Shown in pieces: positions 42,416 to 52,085 of a stretch of DNA of 64,000 nucleotides. The number at the start of each line of letters is the position of its first letter. Position 1 is the stretch's first letter. The translations under genes were made by a program, and so were the position numbers. The DNA comes from Mannheimia bovis. GTDB taxonomy: Bacteria > Pseudomonadota > Gammaproteobacteria > Enterobacterales > Pasteurellaceae. The stretch is taken from positions 1-64,000 of the forward strand of contig NZ_CP061280.1 in the NCBI RefSeq assembly GCF_014541205.1, in the 5' to 3' direction. The notes below the pieces were generated by a model. The model was not told the DNA's origin. It was given only the letters and a program-made list of their open reading frames with translations, and searched no databases.

Positions 42416-43288
42416 ATGAAAAACAGACAAAATTCATCTGAAATCAATCCGGACTACGGAATTTTATATATTGTTGCCACGCCTATCGGCAATTTAGGTG
42501 ATATTACCCAACGTGCGTTAGATACGCTTGGCTGTGTTGATTTAATTGCCGCTGAAGATACTCGCCACAGTGGCTTATTACTCAGTCACTACGGCATCAA
42601 AAAACCGTTTTTTGCTCTGCACGACCATAATGAACAACAAAAAGCGGTCGTTTTAGTGGAAAAATTAGCAAAAGGCGAAAACATTGCGTTAATTTCAGAT
42701 GCCGGCACGCCACTGATTAGCGACCCGGGTTTTCATCTGGTTCGCCACTGCCGCCAAGCAGGCGTTAAAGTTGTTCCTATTCCCGGAGCTTGTGCTGCGA
42801 TTACCGCCTTATGTGCATCAGGTATTGCATCAGACCGTTTTTGCTTTGAAGGGTTCTTACCTGCTAAAACAAAGGCTCGTTGCGATAAATTAACCGAATT
42901 GGAAAATGAGCCTCGCACGCTGATTTTTTATGAATCTACCCATCGAATTTTAGACACGTTAGCAGATATGAAACTGGTTTTCGGGGAGGAACGTTATATC
43001 GTGATGGCTCGTGAAATTACGAAAACGTGGGAAACCATTTACGGCGAGCAACTCGGTAACTTAATCGAATGGCTGAATGAAGACAGCAACCGCATTAAAG
43101 GCGAGATTGTGCTGATTGTTGAAGGAAAACAGCAAAATCTTGAGGAAGAATTTTCCAGCCAAGCAATCAAATTGCTTGAACTCCTCTGCCAAGAGCTGCC
43201 ATTAAAAAAAGCTGCAGCTATTGTGGCTGAGACTTTTGGTTATAAGAAAAACGCGTTGTATCAGTATGGTTTAGAGCATTTTGAATAG
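42416..43288 (+). CDS. rsmI: 16S rRNA (cytidine1402-2'-O)-methyltransferase RsmI
   Basis: Adds the ribose methyl of m4Cm1402 in the decoding centre, with SAM. 290 residues with the tetrapyrrole-methylase fold: [41 protein letters not shown] and FYESTHRI. It lies 74 bases from the divergent lpoA, the same arrangement as in E. coli. Confidence 0.97.
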   Translation: MKNRQNSSEINPDYGILYIVATPIGNLGDITQRALDTLGCVDLIAAEDTRHSGLLLSHYGIKKPFFALHDHNEQQKAVVLVEKLAKGENIALISDAGTPLISDPGFHLVRHCRQAGVKVVPIPGACAAITALCASGIASDRFCFEGFLPAKTKARCDKLTELENEPRTLIFYESTHRILDTLADMKLVFGEERYIVMAREITKTWETIYGEQLGNLIEWLNEDSNRIKGEIVLIVEGKQQNLEEEFSSQAIKLLELLCQELPLKKAAAIVAETFGYKKNALYQYGLEHFE

Positions 43289-43290
43289 GT

Positions 43291-43338
43291 TACAAGCGGT
43301 TATTTTTTGTTATTTTTTTGCAAAAAACGACCGCTTGT
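43291..43338. terminator. Inverted USS pair between rsmI and an MFS gene
   Basis: ACAAGCGGTTATTTTTTG and CAAAAAACGACCGCTTGT, both complete USS cores, face each other between two convergent genes and can terminate both. Confidence 0.75.
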
Positions 43339-43342
43339 TAGG

Positions 43343-44503
43343 TTATTTTGCCGTTTTCCGCAATAAACCTCTATACGCATAAACCATTAAGGCAAACATC
43401 ACGAGTAAATAGAATGGCAGTAATTTAATGCTGATAGCATTAGCAATTGCCCCAAAAAGTGGAGGTATTAATAGTACACCAACATAGGCACTCGCCATTT
43501 GAATACCGATGACAGATTGTGATTTATCTTCCCCAAAGAAATCAGGTGTAGAATGAATTAAGCACGGGAAAATAGGGGCACAACCTAGCCCGATAATAAT
43601 CAAGCTGGCAAGGGTTACATATTTACCCATTGGCAAACAAAGCATTGCAATACCGATCAGAATTAAACCAAAACCCAGTTTAATCATTTGATGATTATTT
43701 AATTTTAACGTGAGAAAGCCGCTAATGCCTCGCCCAACCGTAATGCCGATAAAAAAGATACTGCCAAAGGCGGCAGCTTGTTCTAAGCCAACTTCTTTTA
43801 CCATCACAAAATAGCTACTCGCCCAAAGCCCTGCAGTTTGTTCTACACCACAGTAGCCGATAAAGGCCAAAATGCCGTACTTCACACCCGGAATTTTAAT
43901 GGCTTCTTTTAGGCTGACCGGTTTTGCGGCTTCATTCATTTCCGCAGCGGTTTTCTTGCGAGATTTCCAAAAAGGTAGAGAACAAAATAAGATAACCGTT
44001 AGCCCGATTTGTAATAGAGAAATCGTGTAATAGCCACCTTCCCAGCCTCGACCTTGCAAGAGTGCAATACCTAAAATATGCGGACCAATAGATGCTCCTA
44101 CGCCCCACATACAATGCAGCCAGCTCATATGGCGGCTGGCGTAATGGACTGCCACATAGTTATTCAACGCCGCGTCCACCGCTCCGGCTCCTAAGCCGTA
44201 AGGAATTGCCCATAAACACAAAATCCAGAAAGAATCACTTATCGAAAACCCCCACAATGCGAGAGCGGTTAAAGCAACGCTGATTACCATCACTTTGCCT
44301 GTGCCGAGATGGTAGGTGAGCTTATCCGACATCAGGCTTGAGGTAATAGTCCCAATCGACATAATCATTGAAACGACACCCGCATAGGAAAGCGGCACAA
44401 CAAGCTCTTGGTGCATTGAAGGCCAAGCTGAACCTAAAATGGCATCAGGCAAGCCTAAACTGATAAAACAGAGATAAATAATCGCAAGGAGAAGATTTGT
44501 CAT
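43343..44503 (-). CDS. MFS transporter of unknown substrate
   Basis: 386 residues with about 12 transmembrane segments. The start ISLGLPDAILGSAWPSMHQEL and the segment YGLGAGAVDAALNNYVAVHY resemble the sugar/fucose-permease-like MFS branch found widely in Firmicutes and Pasteurellaceae. The substrate cannot be inferred. It stands alone between convergent rsmI and the upstream putP. Confidence 0.85.
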   Translation of the reverse strand: MTNLLLAIIYLCFISLGLPDAILGSAWPSMHQELVVPLSYAGVVSMIMSIGTITSSLMSDKLTYHLGTGKVMVISVALTALALWGFSISDSFWILCLWAIPYGLGAGAVDAALNNYVAVHYASRHMSWLHCMWGVGASIGPHILGIALLQGRGWEGGYYTISLLQIGLTVILFCSLPFWKSRKKTAAEMNEAAKPVSLKEAIKIPGVKYGILAFIGYCGVEQTAGLWASSYFVMVKEVGLEQAAAFGSIFFIGITVGRGISGFLTLKLNNHQMIKLGFGLILIGIAMLCLPMGKYVTLASLIIIGLGCAPIFPCLIHSTPDFFGEDKSQSVIGIQMASAYVGVLLIPPLFGAIANAISIKLLPFYLLVMFALMVYAYRGLLRKTAK

Positions 44504-44541
44504 AGTGTTACAAGCGGTTGTTTTTCATAAAACTTTTACAA

Positions 44542-44577
44542 AAAAGTGGCTTAAGGATCGCCCTAAGCCACTTTTAT
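44542..44577 (-). terminator. Terminator after putP
   Basis: AAAAGTGGCTTA pairs with TAAGCCACTTTT (44542-44553 / 44563-44574) directly after the putP stop codon. A T-run follows on the minus strand. Confidence 0.85.
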
Positions 44578-44583
44578 TTTATG

Positions 44584-46098
44584 TTATTTTACTTCATCTA
44601 AATATGCTTTATTTGCACGTTCAAAGGTTTCTTGAACTTCTTTGCTTGGTGCCGGCGTAATCAGTGAGACTACAATAATCATCACTGTTGCGGTAATAAA
44701 GCCCGGTATCATCGAATAAATTTCAGGTAAAGCAAATTTGAGTGTAATATCTGCCCAGAAATGAACGATTAACGCCCCTGTGAGCATTCCCGCAATTGCC
44801 CCGAAACCATTCATACGCTTCCAGAAAAGAGAAAGTAACACTACAGGTCCGAAAGCAGAACCGAAGCCTGCCCACGCATTTCTGACTAAACCGAAGACTT
44901 TGCTGTCGGGATCTTGAGCGATATAAATCGCAAGAGCCGCTACTGCAAGCACCATTAAACGGCTTAACCAAACTAATTCTTTGTCCGTAGCTTTCGGGCG
45001 TAAAATGCCTTTATATAAATCTTCGGTAATTGCACTTGAACAAATAAGTAATTGTGCTGAAAGTGTACTCATTACTGCGGCAAGAATGGCTGACAATAAA
45101 ATACCCGCTACCCAAGGATTGAAAAGTAATTTTGCTAATTCAATGAAAATTTGTTCCGGGTTTTGGCTCACATTCCCTGCCTGTTCCGGATTACCGAAGA
45201 AATAAGCCATACCGAAATAGCCAATACCAATTGCCCCTACCAAGCAAATAACCATCCACGTCATACTAATACGACGTGCATTTTCAAGTGATTTCACACT
45301 TTCTGCCGCCATAAAACGTACTACGATGTGTGGCTGACCAAAATAGCCAAGCCCCCACGCCATCAGGCTAATCACCGCTAAAATGCTCGTGCCGGTAAAC
45401 ATATCGTTATAATCTTTTTGTGCCATTTCGCCGGCACGATCGATTAAGGCTTGCATTTCATCAAAACCACCTAAGTTATACATCACAAAAAGTGGGGTTA
45501 TAATTAAGGCAAAAACCATTAATGAGGCTTGAATGGTATCCGTCCAGCTTACTGCTAAAAATCCGCCAATGAAGGTATAAAGAATAGTGGCTATTGCCCC
45601 ATACCAAATTGCTTGGTGGTAAGGTAAGCCAAATAGGTTTTCAAACACTCTCGCACCGGCTACTACGCCTGATGCACAATAAATTGCAAAAAAGAGTAAA
45701 AAAATAACCGCTGATAAAATCTTAATCAAACGAGTTTTATCGCCAAAGCGATTGTGGAAGTATTCAGGTAAGGTTAAAGCATCGCCGCTGTGTTCGGTAT
45801 GGGAACGTAATCTGCCTGCCACTAATTTCCAGTTTAGGTAAGCACCGATAGTTAAACCAATTGCTATCCAACCTTCGATTAAACCGCCTGCATAGACTGC
45901 ACCGGGTAATCCCATCAGCAACCAACCGGACATATCTGAAGCACCTGCGGATAATGCCGTTACAAAACTACCTAAACGGCGACCACCTAAAATATAGTCT
46001 GAAAGATTATTTGTTACACGATAAGCAATAAATCCAATTGCAATCATACCCAAAATATAAACAACAAACATTATTGTTGTTGGGTCAAAACCAAACAT
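44584..46098 (-). CDS. putP: Sodium/proline symporter PutP
   Basis: Takes up proline with sodium. 504 residues and about 13 transmembrane segments; the sodium:solute symporter signatures YILGGRRLGSFVTALSAGASDMSGWLL and GYFGQPHIVVRFMAAESV are typical. A sodium-driven importer fits an organism with Na+-NQR. putA is not in the window. 81 bases separate it from the IclR gene. Confidence 0.95.
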   Translation of the reverse strand: MFGFDPTTIMFVVYILGMIAIGFIAYRVTNNLSDYILGGRRLGSFVTALSAGASDMSGWLLMGLPGAVYAGGLIEGWIAIGLTIGAYLNWKLVAGRLRSHTEHSGDALTLPEYFHNRFGDKTRLIKILSAVIFLLFFAIYCASGVVAGARVFENLFGLPYHQAIWYGAIATILYTFIGGFLAVSWTDTIQASLMVFALIITPLFVMYNLGGFDEMQALIDRAGEMAQKDYNDMFTGTSILAVISLMAWGLGYFGQPHIVVRFMAAESVKSLENARRISMTWMVICLVGAIGIGYFGMAYFFGNPEQAGNVSQNPEQIFIELAKLLFNPWVAGILLSAILAAVMSTLSAQLLICSSAITEDLYKGILRPKATDKELVWLSRLMVLAVAALAIYIAQDPDSKVFGLVRNAWAGFGSAFGPVVLLSLFWKRMNGFGAIAGMLTGALIVHFWADITLKFALPEIYSMIPGFITATVMIIVVSLITPAPSKEVQETFERANKAYLDEVK

Positions 46099-46187
46099 TA
46101 TGAATGAACCTCAAAATTTTAATTTTATAAAATATAATTTTTAAAGGGTGCAAGATTACCTGAAATAATCAAAATGGCAATACAAAA

Positions 46188-46979
46188 TTATCGCCCACCT
46201 AGCTCGGCTGAAATTTTTTCTGCCGTTTCTTGAATAACAGGCAGTAAATTTTCTTGCCCTAGCTGATTTAAACGAGCCGTTGAAAGCGAGACGGAAACCG
46301 CATAATGGACCTTCTGTTGATGATCAAAAATCGGGCAAGCAATGCAGGAAACGCCTAGCTCATTTTCTTCCGCATCCATCGCAAAGCCAAGTTCTCGAAT
46401 GGTTTCCAGCTCTTTTTTCATTCCTTCAATCGTAGTAATGGTATTAATGGTTAGCTGTTGAATAACCGATGATTTTGCTTGCCAATATTGGGGGATATAA
46501 TCTTCGGAATCATAAGCTAAAAAAAGTTTACCCATACCCGAACAATATAATTGCATCTGCTGCCCGATATAAGCTCTGGTACGCATTAAGCCAGTAGTTG
46601 CTTCTAATTTATTAATGAGGATTGCGTGATCTTTCTCTCGCATCGCAAAATTAACCGTCTCGCCTAATTTTAAGTTCAAGGCTTCTAAATGTGGTGCTGC
46701 AATGTGTAAGATATTAATTGAGCTTAAGGCTCTCTGCCCAATCGCTAAACATTTGGTTGTTAAACGATAACTACCTGCAGTAGGAGCAGGACGAACATAG
46801 CCTTCTTGCAGTAAGCCTTGCAATAAACGATGTACCGTGCTTTTATTCAAGCCTGAAAGCTCCGCTAAGTGAGCTAACGGACAACCATTAGGAAATTTTG
46901 CCAATAGTTCCAAAAGCGTTAAGCCACGAATTAAACTTTGATTACCTGCGGTCGATTCCTTTTCTTTTTTTTCAATCAT
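46188..46979 (-). CDS. IclR family transcriptional regulator
   Basis: 263 residues from MIEKKEKESTAGNQ; its ATG overlaps the fau stop codon (ATGA), which settles the start. N-terminal winged helix (about 15-75; LAELSGLNKSTVHRLLQGLLQEGYV) and a C-terminal effector domain (about 95-255). Similar to YiaJ-type regulators of sugar-acid use in Pasteurellaceae. Its targets are not visible here; putP downstream is the only near candidate. Confidence 0.88.
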   Translation of the reverse strand: MIEKKEKESTAGNQSLIRGLTLLELLAKFPNGCPLAHLAELSGLNKSTVHRLLQGLLQEGYVRPAPTAGSYRLTTKCLAIGQRALSSINILHIAAPHLEALNLKLGETVNFAMREKDHAILINKLEATTGLMRTRAYIGQQMQLYCSGMGKLFLAYDSEDYIPQYWQAKSSVIQQLTINTITTIEGMKKELETIRELGFAMDAEENELGVSCIACPIFDHQQKVHYAVSVSLSTARLNQLGQENLLPVIQETAEKISAELGGR

Positions 46980-47563
46980 CTTGATGCTCCCAAAATAATA
47001 TGATTTAACGGCATATCCCAACTTTCAATCGGTAATTGTTCGACTTGCTGACATTCGTGAGCCAGCCCCACACTCACAATATGAGGAGCTTGAGCAAGCG
47101 TTCTATCATAAAAACCACCGCCCATTCCTAAACGATTACCGGCTTTATCGCACGCTACTAATGGCGTAAAAATCATCTCAAGTTCTTGTAAGGGAATGAT
47201 ATTTCTAACATCTAGCACAGGCTCTTGAATGCCCAAGCGGTTAAATTTTAGAATAGTTTTGCAATTGTAATTTAAAAACAATAATTGACCGCTTGTAAAA
47301 GGGTGAAGAATAGGCAAATAGATTTTTTTTCCTTGTTCAAGCAAAGTATTCATTAAAGGCAAAGGAGAAATTTCACCATTAAACGGTAAATAAAAGGCGA
47401 TATGTGAGGCTTGGTAAGATTCAATTAAAGAAATTGCTTGTGGAATAAGTGATTGAGCAGCTTGTGCTTGTTGCGATGAGGTTAAACTTAAGCGTTTCGT
47501 CCGCATTGATTGCCGTAGTTGTTCACGAGAGTAGCTACAAAAAGAAGTAATGGAATTGTTCAT
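46976..47563 (-). CDS. fau: 5-formyltetrahydrofolate cyclo-ligase
   Basis: Returns 5-formyl-THF to the folate pool with ATP. 195 residues from MNNSITSFCSYSREQLRQ. A longer ORF runs to 47692, but its first 43 codons are the 6S RNA gene read as protein, so I reject that start. Motifs: MRTKRLSLT near the N-terminus and the C-terminal DKAGNRLGMGGGFYDRTL. The zapA-ssrS-fau order is conserved with E. coli. Confidence 0.94.
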   Translation of the reverse strand: MNNSITSFCSYSREQLRQSMRTKRLSLTSSQQAQAAQSLIPQAISLIESYQASHIAFYLPFNGEISPLPLMNTLLEQGKKIYLPILHPFTSGQLLFLNYNCKTILKFNRLGIQEPVLDVRNIIPLQELEMIFTPLVACDKAGNRLGMGGGFYDRTLAQAPHIVSVGLAHECQQVEQLPIESWDMPLNHIILGASR

Positions 47564-47567
47564 ATAA

Positions 47568-47741
47568 GTACCCGAGATGCCGCTACCAGTAATGGTCCTT
47601 GAACCAGTTGGTTCAAGGGAGTCAAACGTAACTGCTTTTAGGCTTCTTACTCGAAGATAAGCTTGCTCACCGGCGGTAGATGTCCAACTCAAAGTTTCAA
47701 ATTATCGGCTCAGGGACGTAACTAATAACGCACACCCCAGG
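47568..47741 (-). ncRNA. ssrS: 6S RNA
   Basis: Binds the sigma-70 holoenzyme and mimics an open promoter. Ends are approximate, about 174 bases. On the minus strand: CCTGGGGTG at the 5' end pairs (with G-U) with CATCTCGGG at the 3' end; CCCTGAGCCGATA, GGTGAGCAAGCTTATC, AAGCCTAAAA, the hairpin CCTTGAACC/GGTTCAAGG and GCGGCATCTCGG match conserved E. coli 6S segments. A -10 TATAAA lies at 47752-47747. It sits between zapA and fau, as in E. coli. Confidence 0.94.
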
Positions 47742-47850
47742 CAAGATTTATAGTAACGGAATTTAATAATTTTTCCTAGTCTTTAATCACATAAATTGTA
47801 ATTTCTCAATGCTCTTAGCTCTATTCCTAATCAATTAGGCTAAAAATCAG

Positions 47851-48141
47851 CTAATTTGACTGAAACTTTCCGAGAGAATTATCTAGCTGCTCAATACAAG
47901 CCACCAGCACGCTTTTGTTTTCTGCATTTTGACGCTGTGCCTGCTCTAATTCATAATTTAAATTCAGAGCCACAATAGCTAACACTTTTTCAAGCTGAAT
48001 AATGCCGGACTGCTCTTTCAATACCGCCACACGTTCTTCCAAACGCTGTGCACAAGCCAGTAAATGCTCTTGCTGCTCAACAGGGCATTGCAAGCGTAGC
48101 ACCTGACCAAAAATCTGTAATTCGATATTATTTGCCGACAT
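47851..48141 (-). CDS. zapA: Cell division protein ZapA
   Basis: Crosslinks FtsZ filaments at the Z ring. 96 residues: an N-terminal beta-alpha head (NNIELQIFGQVLRLQCPVEQQ) and a C-terminal coiled coil (about 50-92). It diverges from ygfB over 77 bases, as in E. coli. ftsZ is also in this window. Confidence 0.94.
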   Translation of the reverse strand: MSANNIELQIFGQVLRLQCPVEQQEHLLACAQRLEERVAVLKEQSGIIQLEKVLAIVALNLNYELEQAQRQNAENKSVLVACIEQLDNSLGKFQSN

Positions 48142-48218
48142 AAATACGAAATCCTCACTTAATCGCTAAATTTTTGCTATATTATGCCATTCTTTAGCAA
48201 AATCACAATAATGCAATT

Positions 48219-48776
48219 ATGGCTATGACAAATTCCCAAGAATTTAAACAACTCATCACTCAATTACAAATTGAAGACACTCCGGCAGAGTTTCACGGCT
48301 TCTTATGCGGACTGATTGCAGGTGGCATTCAAGATGATTCGTGGAAAACCTTAACCTATCAATTTACCAATGACGGACACGCTTTTTCAGTTGAGCCGTT
48401 AAAACAACTAACGGAATTTTACCGACAATTAACCGACAGTTTCTCCCAAGCAAATACCCTATTCAGCCTGTGGCTACCCGAAAATGACGAAGACGGATTT
48501 GCTCTTGCTGACGGTATTTCTGAATGGACAAACAACTTCTTACTTGGCTTAGGTGTTGCTCAGCCGACCCTGCAACAAGAAACCGACGAAGTAGGCGAAG
48601 CCATTGATGATTTAGATGAAATCGCAAAATTAGGTTACAATGAGGACGATAATAATGCAGAACTCCTTGAATCTGGCGAAGAAGTGCTGGAATATTTACG
48701 AGTGTTAGCTCCATTCTTACATAGCCATTTTGCTTTAGGTGTGCCTAAAACAGAAGAAAAGCCACAATTACATTAA
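48219..48776 (+). CDS. ygfB: UPF0149 family protein YgfB
   Basis: 185 residues, all-helical. Signatures are EFHGFLCGLIAGG near the N-terminus, WTNNFLLGLG and a conserved acidic C-terminal part (LDEIAKLGY). In Pseudomonas a homologue modulates ampDh3 expression; the role here is unknown. A second ATG two codons later (48225) is equally possible. pepP/ubiH, which follow in E. coli, are absent. Confidence 0.9.
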   Translation: MAMTNSQEFKQLITQLQIEDTPAEFHGFLCGLIAGGIQDDSWKTLTYQFTNDGHAFSVEPLKQLTEFYRQLTDSFSQANTLFSLWLPENDEDGFALADGISEWTNNFLLGLGVAQPTLQQETDEVGEAIDDLDEIAKLGYNEDDNNAELLESGEEVLEYLRVLAPFLHSHFALGVPKTEEKPQLH

Positions 48777-48793
48777 TAAATACAAGCGGTTAC

Positions 48794-48865
48794 AAAAAGC
48801 ATCGCTTTTTGAACGTTGGCTTTGCCAACGGCAGCAAAGCTGTGAACAATCCTTACAAGGATTGT
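48794..48865. repeat. Array of four adjacent short hairpins
   Basis: Four palindromes follow each other with gaps of 0-3 bases: AAAAAGC-ATC-GCTTTTT (48794-48810), CGTTGGC-TTT-GCCAACG (48814-48830), GCAGC-AAA-GCTGT (48831-48843), and ACAATCCTT-AC-AAGGATTGT (48846-48865). It lies between ygfB and hemE with USS cores outside it (48782 and, imperfect, 48908). It may act as a terminator or be a REP-like unit. Confidence 0.6.
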
Positions 48866-48935
48866 GAATAAATTTCATCTATATTTTGCAAATTTTTCAA
48901 TAAAAACAACCGCTTCACAATCAAAGGAAAAACCA

Positions 48936-50000
48936 ATGCCTCAACTTAAAAATGATCGCTACTTAAAAGCCCTTTTGCGTGAACCTGTAGATATGACACC
49001 CGTTTGGATGATGCGTCAAGCAGGGCGTTATTTACCTGAATATAAAGCCACTCGTGCGATCGCCGGCGATTTTATGTCGCTTTGCCGTAATGCCGATTTA
49101 GCTTGTGAAGTAACCTTACAACCTTTACGCCGCTATGAATTAGATGCGGCTATTTTATTCTCAGATATTCTTACTATTCCGGATGCAATGGGCTTAGGTT
49201 TGAGCTTTGGTGCGGGCGAAGGTCCGAAATTTGCACGCCCGGTGCAATCACTTGCTGATGTGAATAATCTACCTATTCCTGATCCTGAAGGTGAATTACA
49301 ATATGTAATGAACGCTGTGCGTACCATTCGCCGTGAATTAAAAGGCGAAGTACCGCTAATCGGCTTCTCCGGCAGCCCTTGGACGTTAGCAACCTATATG
49401 GTTGAAGGTGGCTCAAGCAAAGCCTTTACCAAAATCAAAAAAATGCTTTACACTGAGCCACAAATTCTTCACAAATTACTCGATAAATTAGCCGATAGCG
49501 TGATTTTATATTTAAACGCTCAAATCAAAGCTGGAGCTCAAGCGGTAATGGTGTTTGACACTTGGGGGGGTGTATTGGCACACAACGATTATAAAGAGTT
49601 CTCTTTACGCTATATGCACAAAATTGTGGATGGGCTAATTCGTGAAAATGAAGGTCGTAGAGTACCTGTTACCCTCTTTACTAAAGGCGGGGGCTTATGG
49701 TTAGAAGCAATTGTAGAAACAGGCTGTGATGCCATTGGTTTAGACTGGACAGTCGATATTGCCGATGCTCGTAAACGTATTGGCGATAAAGTGGCACTTC
49801 AAGGCAATATGGATCCAAGCGTGCTTTACGCAACACCTGAACGTATTGAACAAGAAGTGAAGAATATTCTTGCCGGTTTCGGTAATGGCAGTGGACACGT
49901 CTTTAACTTAGGGCACGGTATCCACTTAGACGTACCGGTCGAAAGCCCTAAAGTATTTGTTGATGCCATTCACAACTACTCGAAGCAGTATCATAAATGA
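48936..50000 (+). CDS. hemE: Uroporphyrinogen decarboxylase
   Basis: Decarboxylates uroporphyrinogen III to coproporphyrinogen III in haem synthesis. I start at [13 protein letters not shown], preceded by AAAGGAAAAA; the ORF to 48864 runs through non-coding sequence. 354 residues. Signatures are [15 protein letters not shown] and [13 protein letters not shown]. It is followed by yjaG and hupA, an E. coli-like order without nfi. Confidence 0.97.
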   Translation: MPQLKNDRYLKALLREPVDMTPVWMMRQAGRYLPEYKATRAIAGDFMSLCRNADLACEVTLQPLRRYELDAAILFSDILTIPDAMGLGLSFGAGEGPKFARPVQSLADVNNLPIPDPEGELQYVMNAVRTIRRELKGEVPLIGFSGSPWTLATYMVEGGSSKAFTKIKKMLYTEPQILHKLLDKLADSVILYLNAQIKAGAQAVMVFDTWGGVLAHNDYKEFSLRYMHKIVDGLIRENEGRRVPVTLFTKGGGLWLEAIVETGCDAIGLDWTVDIADARKRIGDKVALQGNMDPSVLYATPERIEQEVKNILAGFGNGSGHVFNLGHGIHLDVPVESPKVFVDAIHNYSKQYHK

Positions 50001-50005
50001 TTTAA

Positions 50006-50070
50006 CAAGCGGTCTAAAATCGATCATTTTTTGCAATTTTGCAAAAAAACTGCAATTTTTAACCGCTTGC
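50006..50070. terminator. Inverted USS pair after hemE
   Basis: ACAAGCGGTC and its near-complement ACCGCTTGC face each other across repeated TTTTGCAA blocks, just after hemE. Confidence 0.6.
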
Positions 50071-50095
50071 ACTTATTAATTAATAAGGAAACAAA

Positions 50096-50686
50096 ATGCG
50101 AAACCCAATTCATAAACGTATGGAACGCTTTGAGCCTTGGCAAAATGTAACCTTTATGGCTTGTTTATGCGAAAGAATGTACCCTAACTATCAACTTTTC
50201 TGCGAAGTTACCGAGCAACCGGAAAAAGCAAAAGTGTTCCAAAATATTTTAAATTTAGTTTGGGAATATTTAACCGTAAAAGGGGCAAAAATTAATTTCG
50301 ACAATCAGTTAGAGAAATTAGAAGAAATCATACCCGACGTAAATGAATATGAATTTTTCGGGGTTTTACCTGCACAGGAAGCCTGTGAAGCCCTTTCTGA
50401 ATTATTACACAGCATTATTGCCGGGGCAACTTTAGAACAAGCAATCCGTATCAGCCAAATTTCATTAGGCACAGTGGCAAGTTATCTTGAAATGCAACAA
50501 GACAAGGAACTCAGCGAGCAAGAGTTGAAAAATTCAGAGGAAATTCAAGAAGAGCTAGATGTGCAATGGCAAATCTATCGCTTACTCAACGAGTGTGAAA
50601 ACCGTGATCTTGATCTCATTTTTGATTTAAAAGATGAAATTAGAAAAAGTGGCATCAGCAATATCGGGTTAAATATTAACCAATAA
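50096..50686 (+). CDS. yjaG: YjaG family protein (DUF416)
   Basis: 196 residues, mostly helical. MACLCERMYPNYQLFCEV and FFGVLPAQEACEAL are typical of DUF416. No known function; it sits between hemE and hupA as in E. coli. AAGGAAAC precedes the start. Confidence 0.9.
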   Translation: MRNPIHKRMERFEPWQNVTFMACLCERMYPNYQLFCEVTEQPEKAKVFQNILNLVWEYLTVKGAKINFDNQLEKLEEIIPDVNEYEFFGVLPAQEACEALSELLHSIIAGATLEQAIRISQISLGTVASYLEMQQDKELSEQELKNSEEIQEELDVQWQIYRLLNECENRDLDLIFDLKDEIRKSGISNIGLNINQ

Positions 50687-50720
50687 CATACATATTTACA
50701 AAATCTTGCACAATAATACT

Positions 50721-50748
50721 TTGACAAATCTGAACTTTGAATTAAGCT
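50721..50748 (+). promoter_or_regulatory. Candidate hupA promoter
   Basis: A perfect -35 TTGACA (50721-50726) precedes a weak -10 TAAGCT (50743-50748) at 16 bases. The transcript would start near 50755, about 65 bases before hupA. Confidence 0.5.
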
Positions 50749-50820
50749 ATGGCAAGGTTTCAATAACTTTTCAGACGTTTTACGTCATTTATTCAAAACA
50801 CTATCTTAGAGGATAAAACT

Positions 50821-51093
50821 ATGAACAAAACTGAGTTAATCGATGCTATCGCAGCTGGTGCAAACTTAACTAAAAAAGATGCTAAAGCAGCATTAGAAGC
50901 AACTCTTGATGCAATCTCTGCAAGCTTAAAAGCAGGCGATCCTGTTCAATTAATCGGCTTCGGTACATTTAAAGTAAATGAGCGTAAAGCACGTACCGGT
51001 CGTAATCCAAAAACCGGTGAAGAGATCAAAATTGCAGCGGCTAAAGTACCTGCATTCGTTTCAGGTAAAGCATTAAAAGACTTAGTAAAATAA
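50821..51093 (+). CDS. hupA: Nucleoid protein HU
   Basis: 90-residue DNA-bending protein; [25 protein letters not shown] and the DNA-gripping arm [22 protein letters not shown] are canonical. AGAGGATAAAACT precedes the ATG. Its place after yjaG supports HU-alpha. Many Pasteurellaceae have a single HU gene. Confidence 0.96.
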   Translation: MNKTELIDAIAAGANLTKKDAKAALEATLDAISASLKAGDPVQLIGFGTFKVNERKARTGRNPKTGEEIKIAAAKVPAFVSGKALKDLVK

Positions 51094-51110
51094 TTCTTTT
51101 TAACGATTTG

Positions 51111-51145
51111 AAAGAAAGCCTAGAATATCTAGGCTTTCTTTTTTA
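51111..51145. terminator. Terminator between hupA and thyA
   Basis: AAAGAAAGCCTAGA-ATA-TCTAGGCTTTCTTT with a T-run on the plus strand and A-rich flank. It separates two convergent genes. Confidence 0.9.
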
Positions 51146-51997
51146 TTACACAGAGAATGGATACTGAATAGATGGATGGTACTCATAACCTTCCACTTTA
51201 AAATCATCTAAAGTTACCCAAGTTTCTAAATCTTCAAGTGATTTAATCTCAGGATTAATAATTAATTTGGGTGTATTTAACGGCTCACGTTTTAGCTGTA
51301 CATCACGCATTAGCTCAAGTTGATCTTCATAAATATGAGCATTCACAATTTTATGGAAAGCTTGCCCTGCTTTATGCCCTGTAATTTGAGCCATTAACGC
51401 AAGAAAAGTGTAACATTGGATCATATTCCAGTTTAAGCCTAATGGCACATCTGCTGAACGTTGTGTACTGTTTAGATAAAGTGTGCCATCTAGCAAGGAA
51501 AAATGGTGGCTATGCAAACAAGGACGTAAACACCCCATATGAAATGCACCGGGGTGATAGAAAGTATAAATTTCGCCACGATTATCAATACCTTTTTTTA
51601 AATTATCAACAATTTGGCGAAGCAAATCTACCGTTCCACCATCTGGTTTCGGGAAATTACGTCCAACTGCCCCATAAACTAAGCCCATATCATCTTCACC
51701 TTTACGGTAAGGATTAGCTAACCACGCTGCATTTTCATTCGCATTTGCATCCCACGATTTAGTTCCCAGATTACGAAAATCAGCAGCATTATCGTAGCCT
51801 CGAATATAGCCGAGAAGTTCTGCAATAGCTGCTTTCCAATAACTGCGACGAGTAGTAACTAATGGAAACTCGCCTTTCTCAACATCATAGGTTAAATCTG
51901 CATTAATTACTGTAAGGCAACGTTTACCCGTACGTTCATTGGCTACCCATTTTCCTTCATTTACGATACGATGACATAAATCTAAATACTGTTTCAT
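51146..51997 (-). CDS. thyA: Thymidylate synthase
   Basis: Methylates dUMP to dTMP with methylene-THF. 283 residues, about 20 more than E. coli ThyA. The catalytic cysteine is in [12 protein letters not shown]; the dUMP-binding [13 protein letters not shown] and the [10 protein letters not shown] segment follow. It lacks the usual lgt neighbour and diverges from a lipoprotein gene. Confidence 0.95.
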   Translation of the reverse strand: MKQYLDLCHRIVNEGKWVANERTGKRCLTVINADLTYDVEKGEFPLVTTRRSYWKAAIAELLGYIRGYDNAADFRNLGTKSWDANANENAAWLANPYRKGEDDMGLVYGAVGRNFPKPDGGTVDLLRQIVDNLKKGIDNRGEIYTFYHPGAFHMGCLRPCLHSHHFSLLDGTLYLNSTQRSADVPLGLNWNMIQCYTFLALMAQITGHKAGQAFHKIVNAHIYEDQLELMRDVQLKREPLNTPKLIINPEIKSLEDLETWVTLDDFKVEGYEYHPSIQYPFSV

Positions 51998-52085
51998 ATT
52001 GACCTCATAAAATTTTAAGTAATTTTGCCATTTATTCGGTAAAATAGCTAAAACTTTATGACAAACACAATAAGGAGTTATAAAT

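Noticed and set aside
47564-47692. N-terminal extension of the 5-formyl-THF cyclo-ligase
   Set aside because: These codons are the conserved 6S RNA; the cyclo-ligase start at 47563 fits the family.
48141-48218. Possible riboswitch between zapA and ygfB
   Set aside because: Only 77 bases, without recognisable conserved riboswitch segments; an ordinary divergent promoter region.
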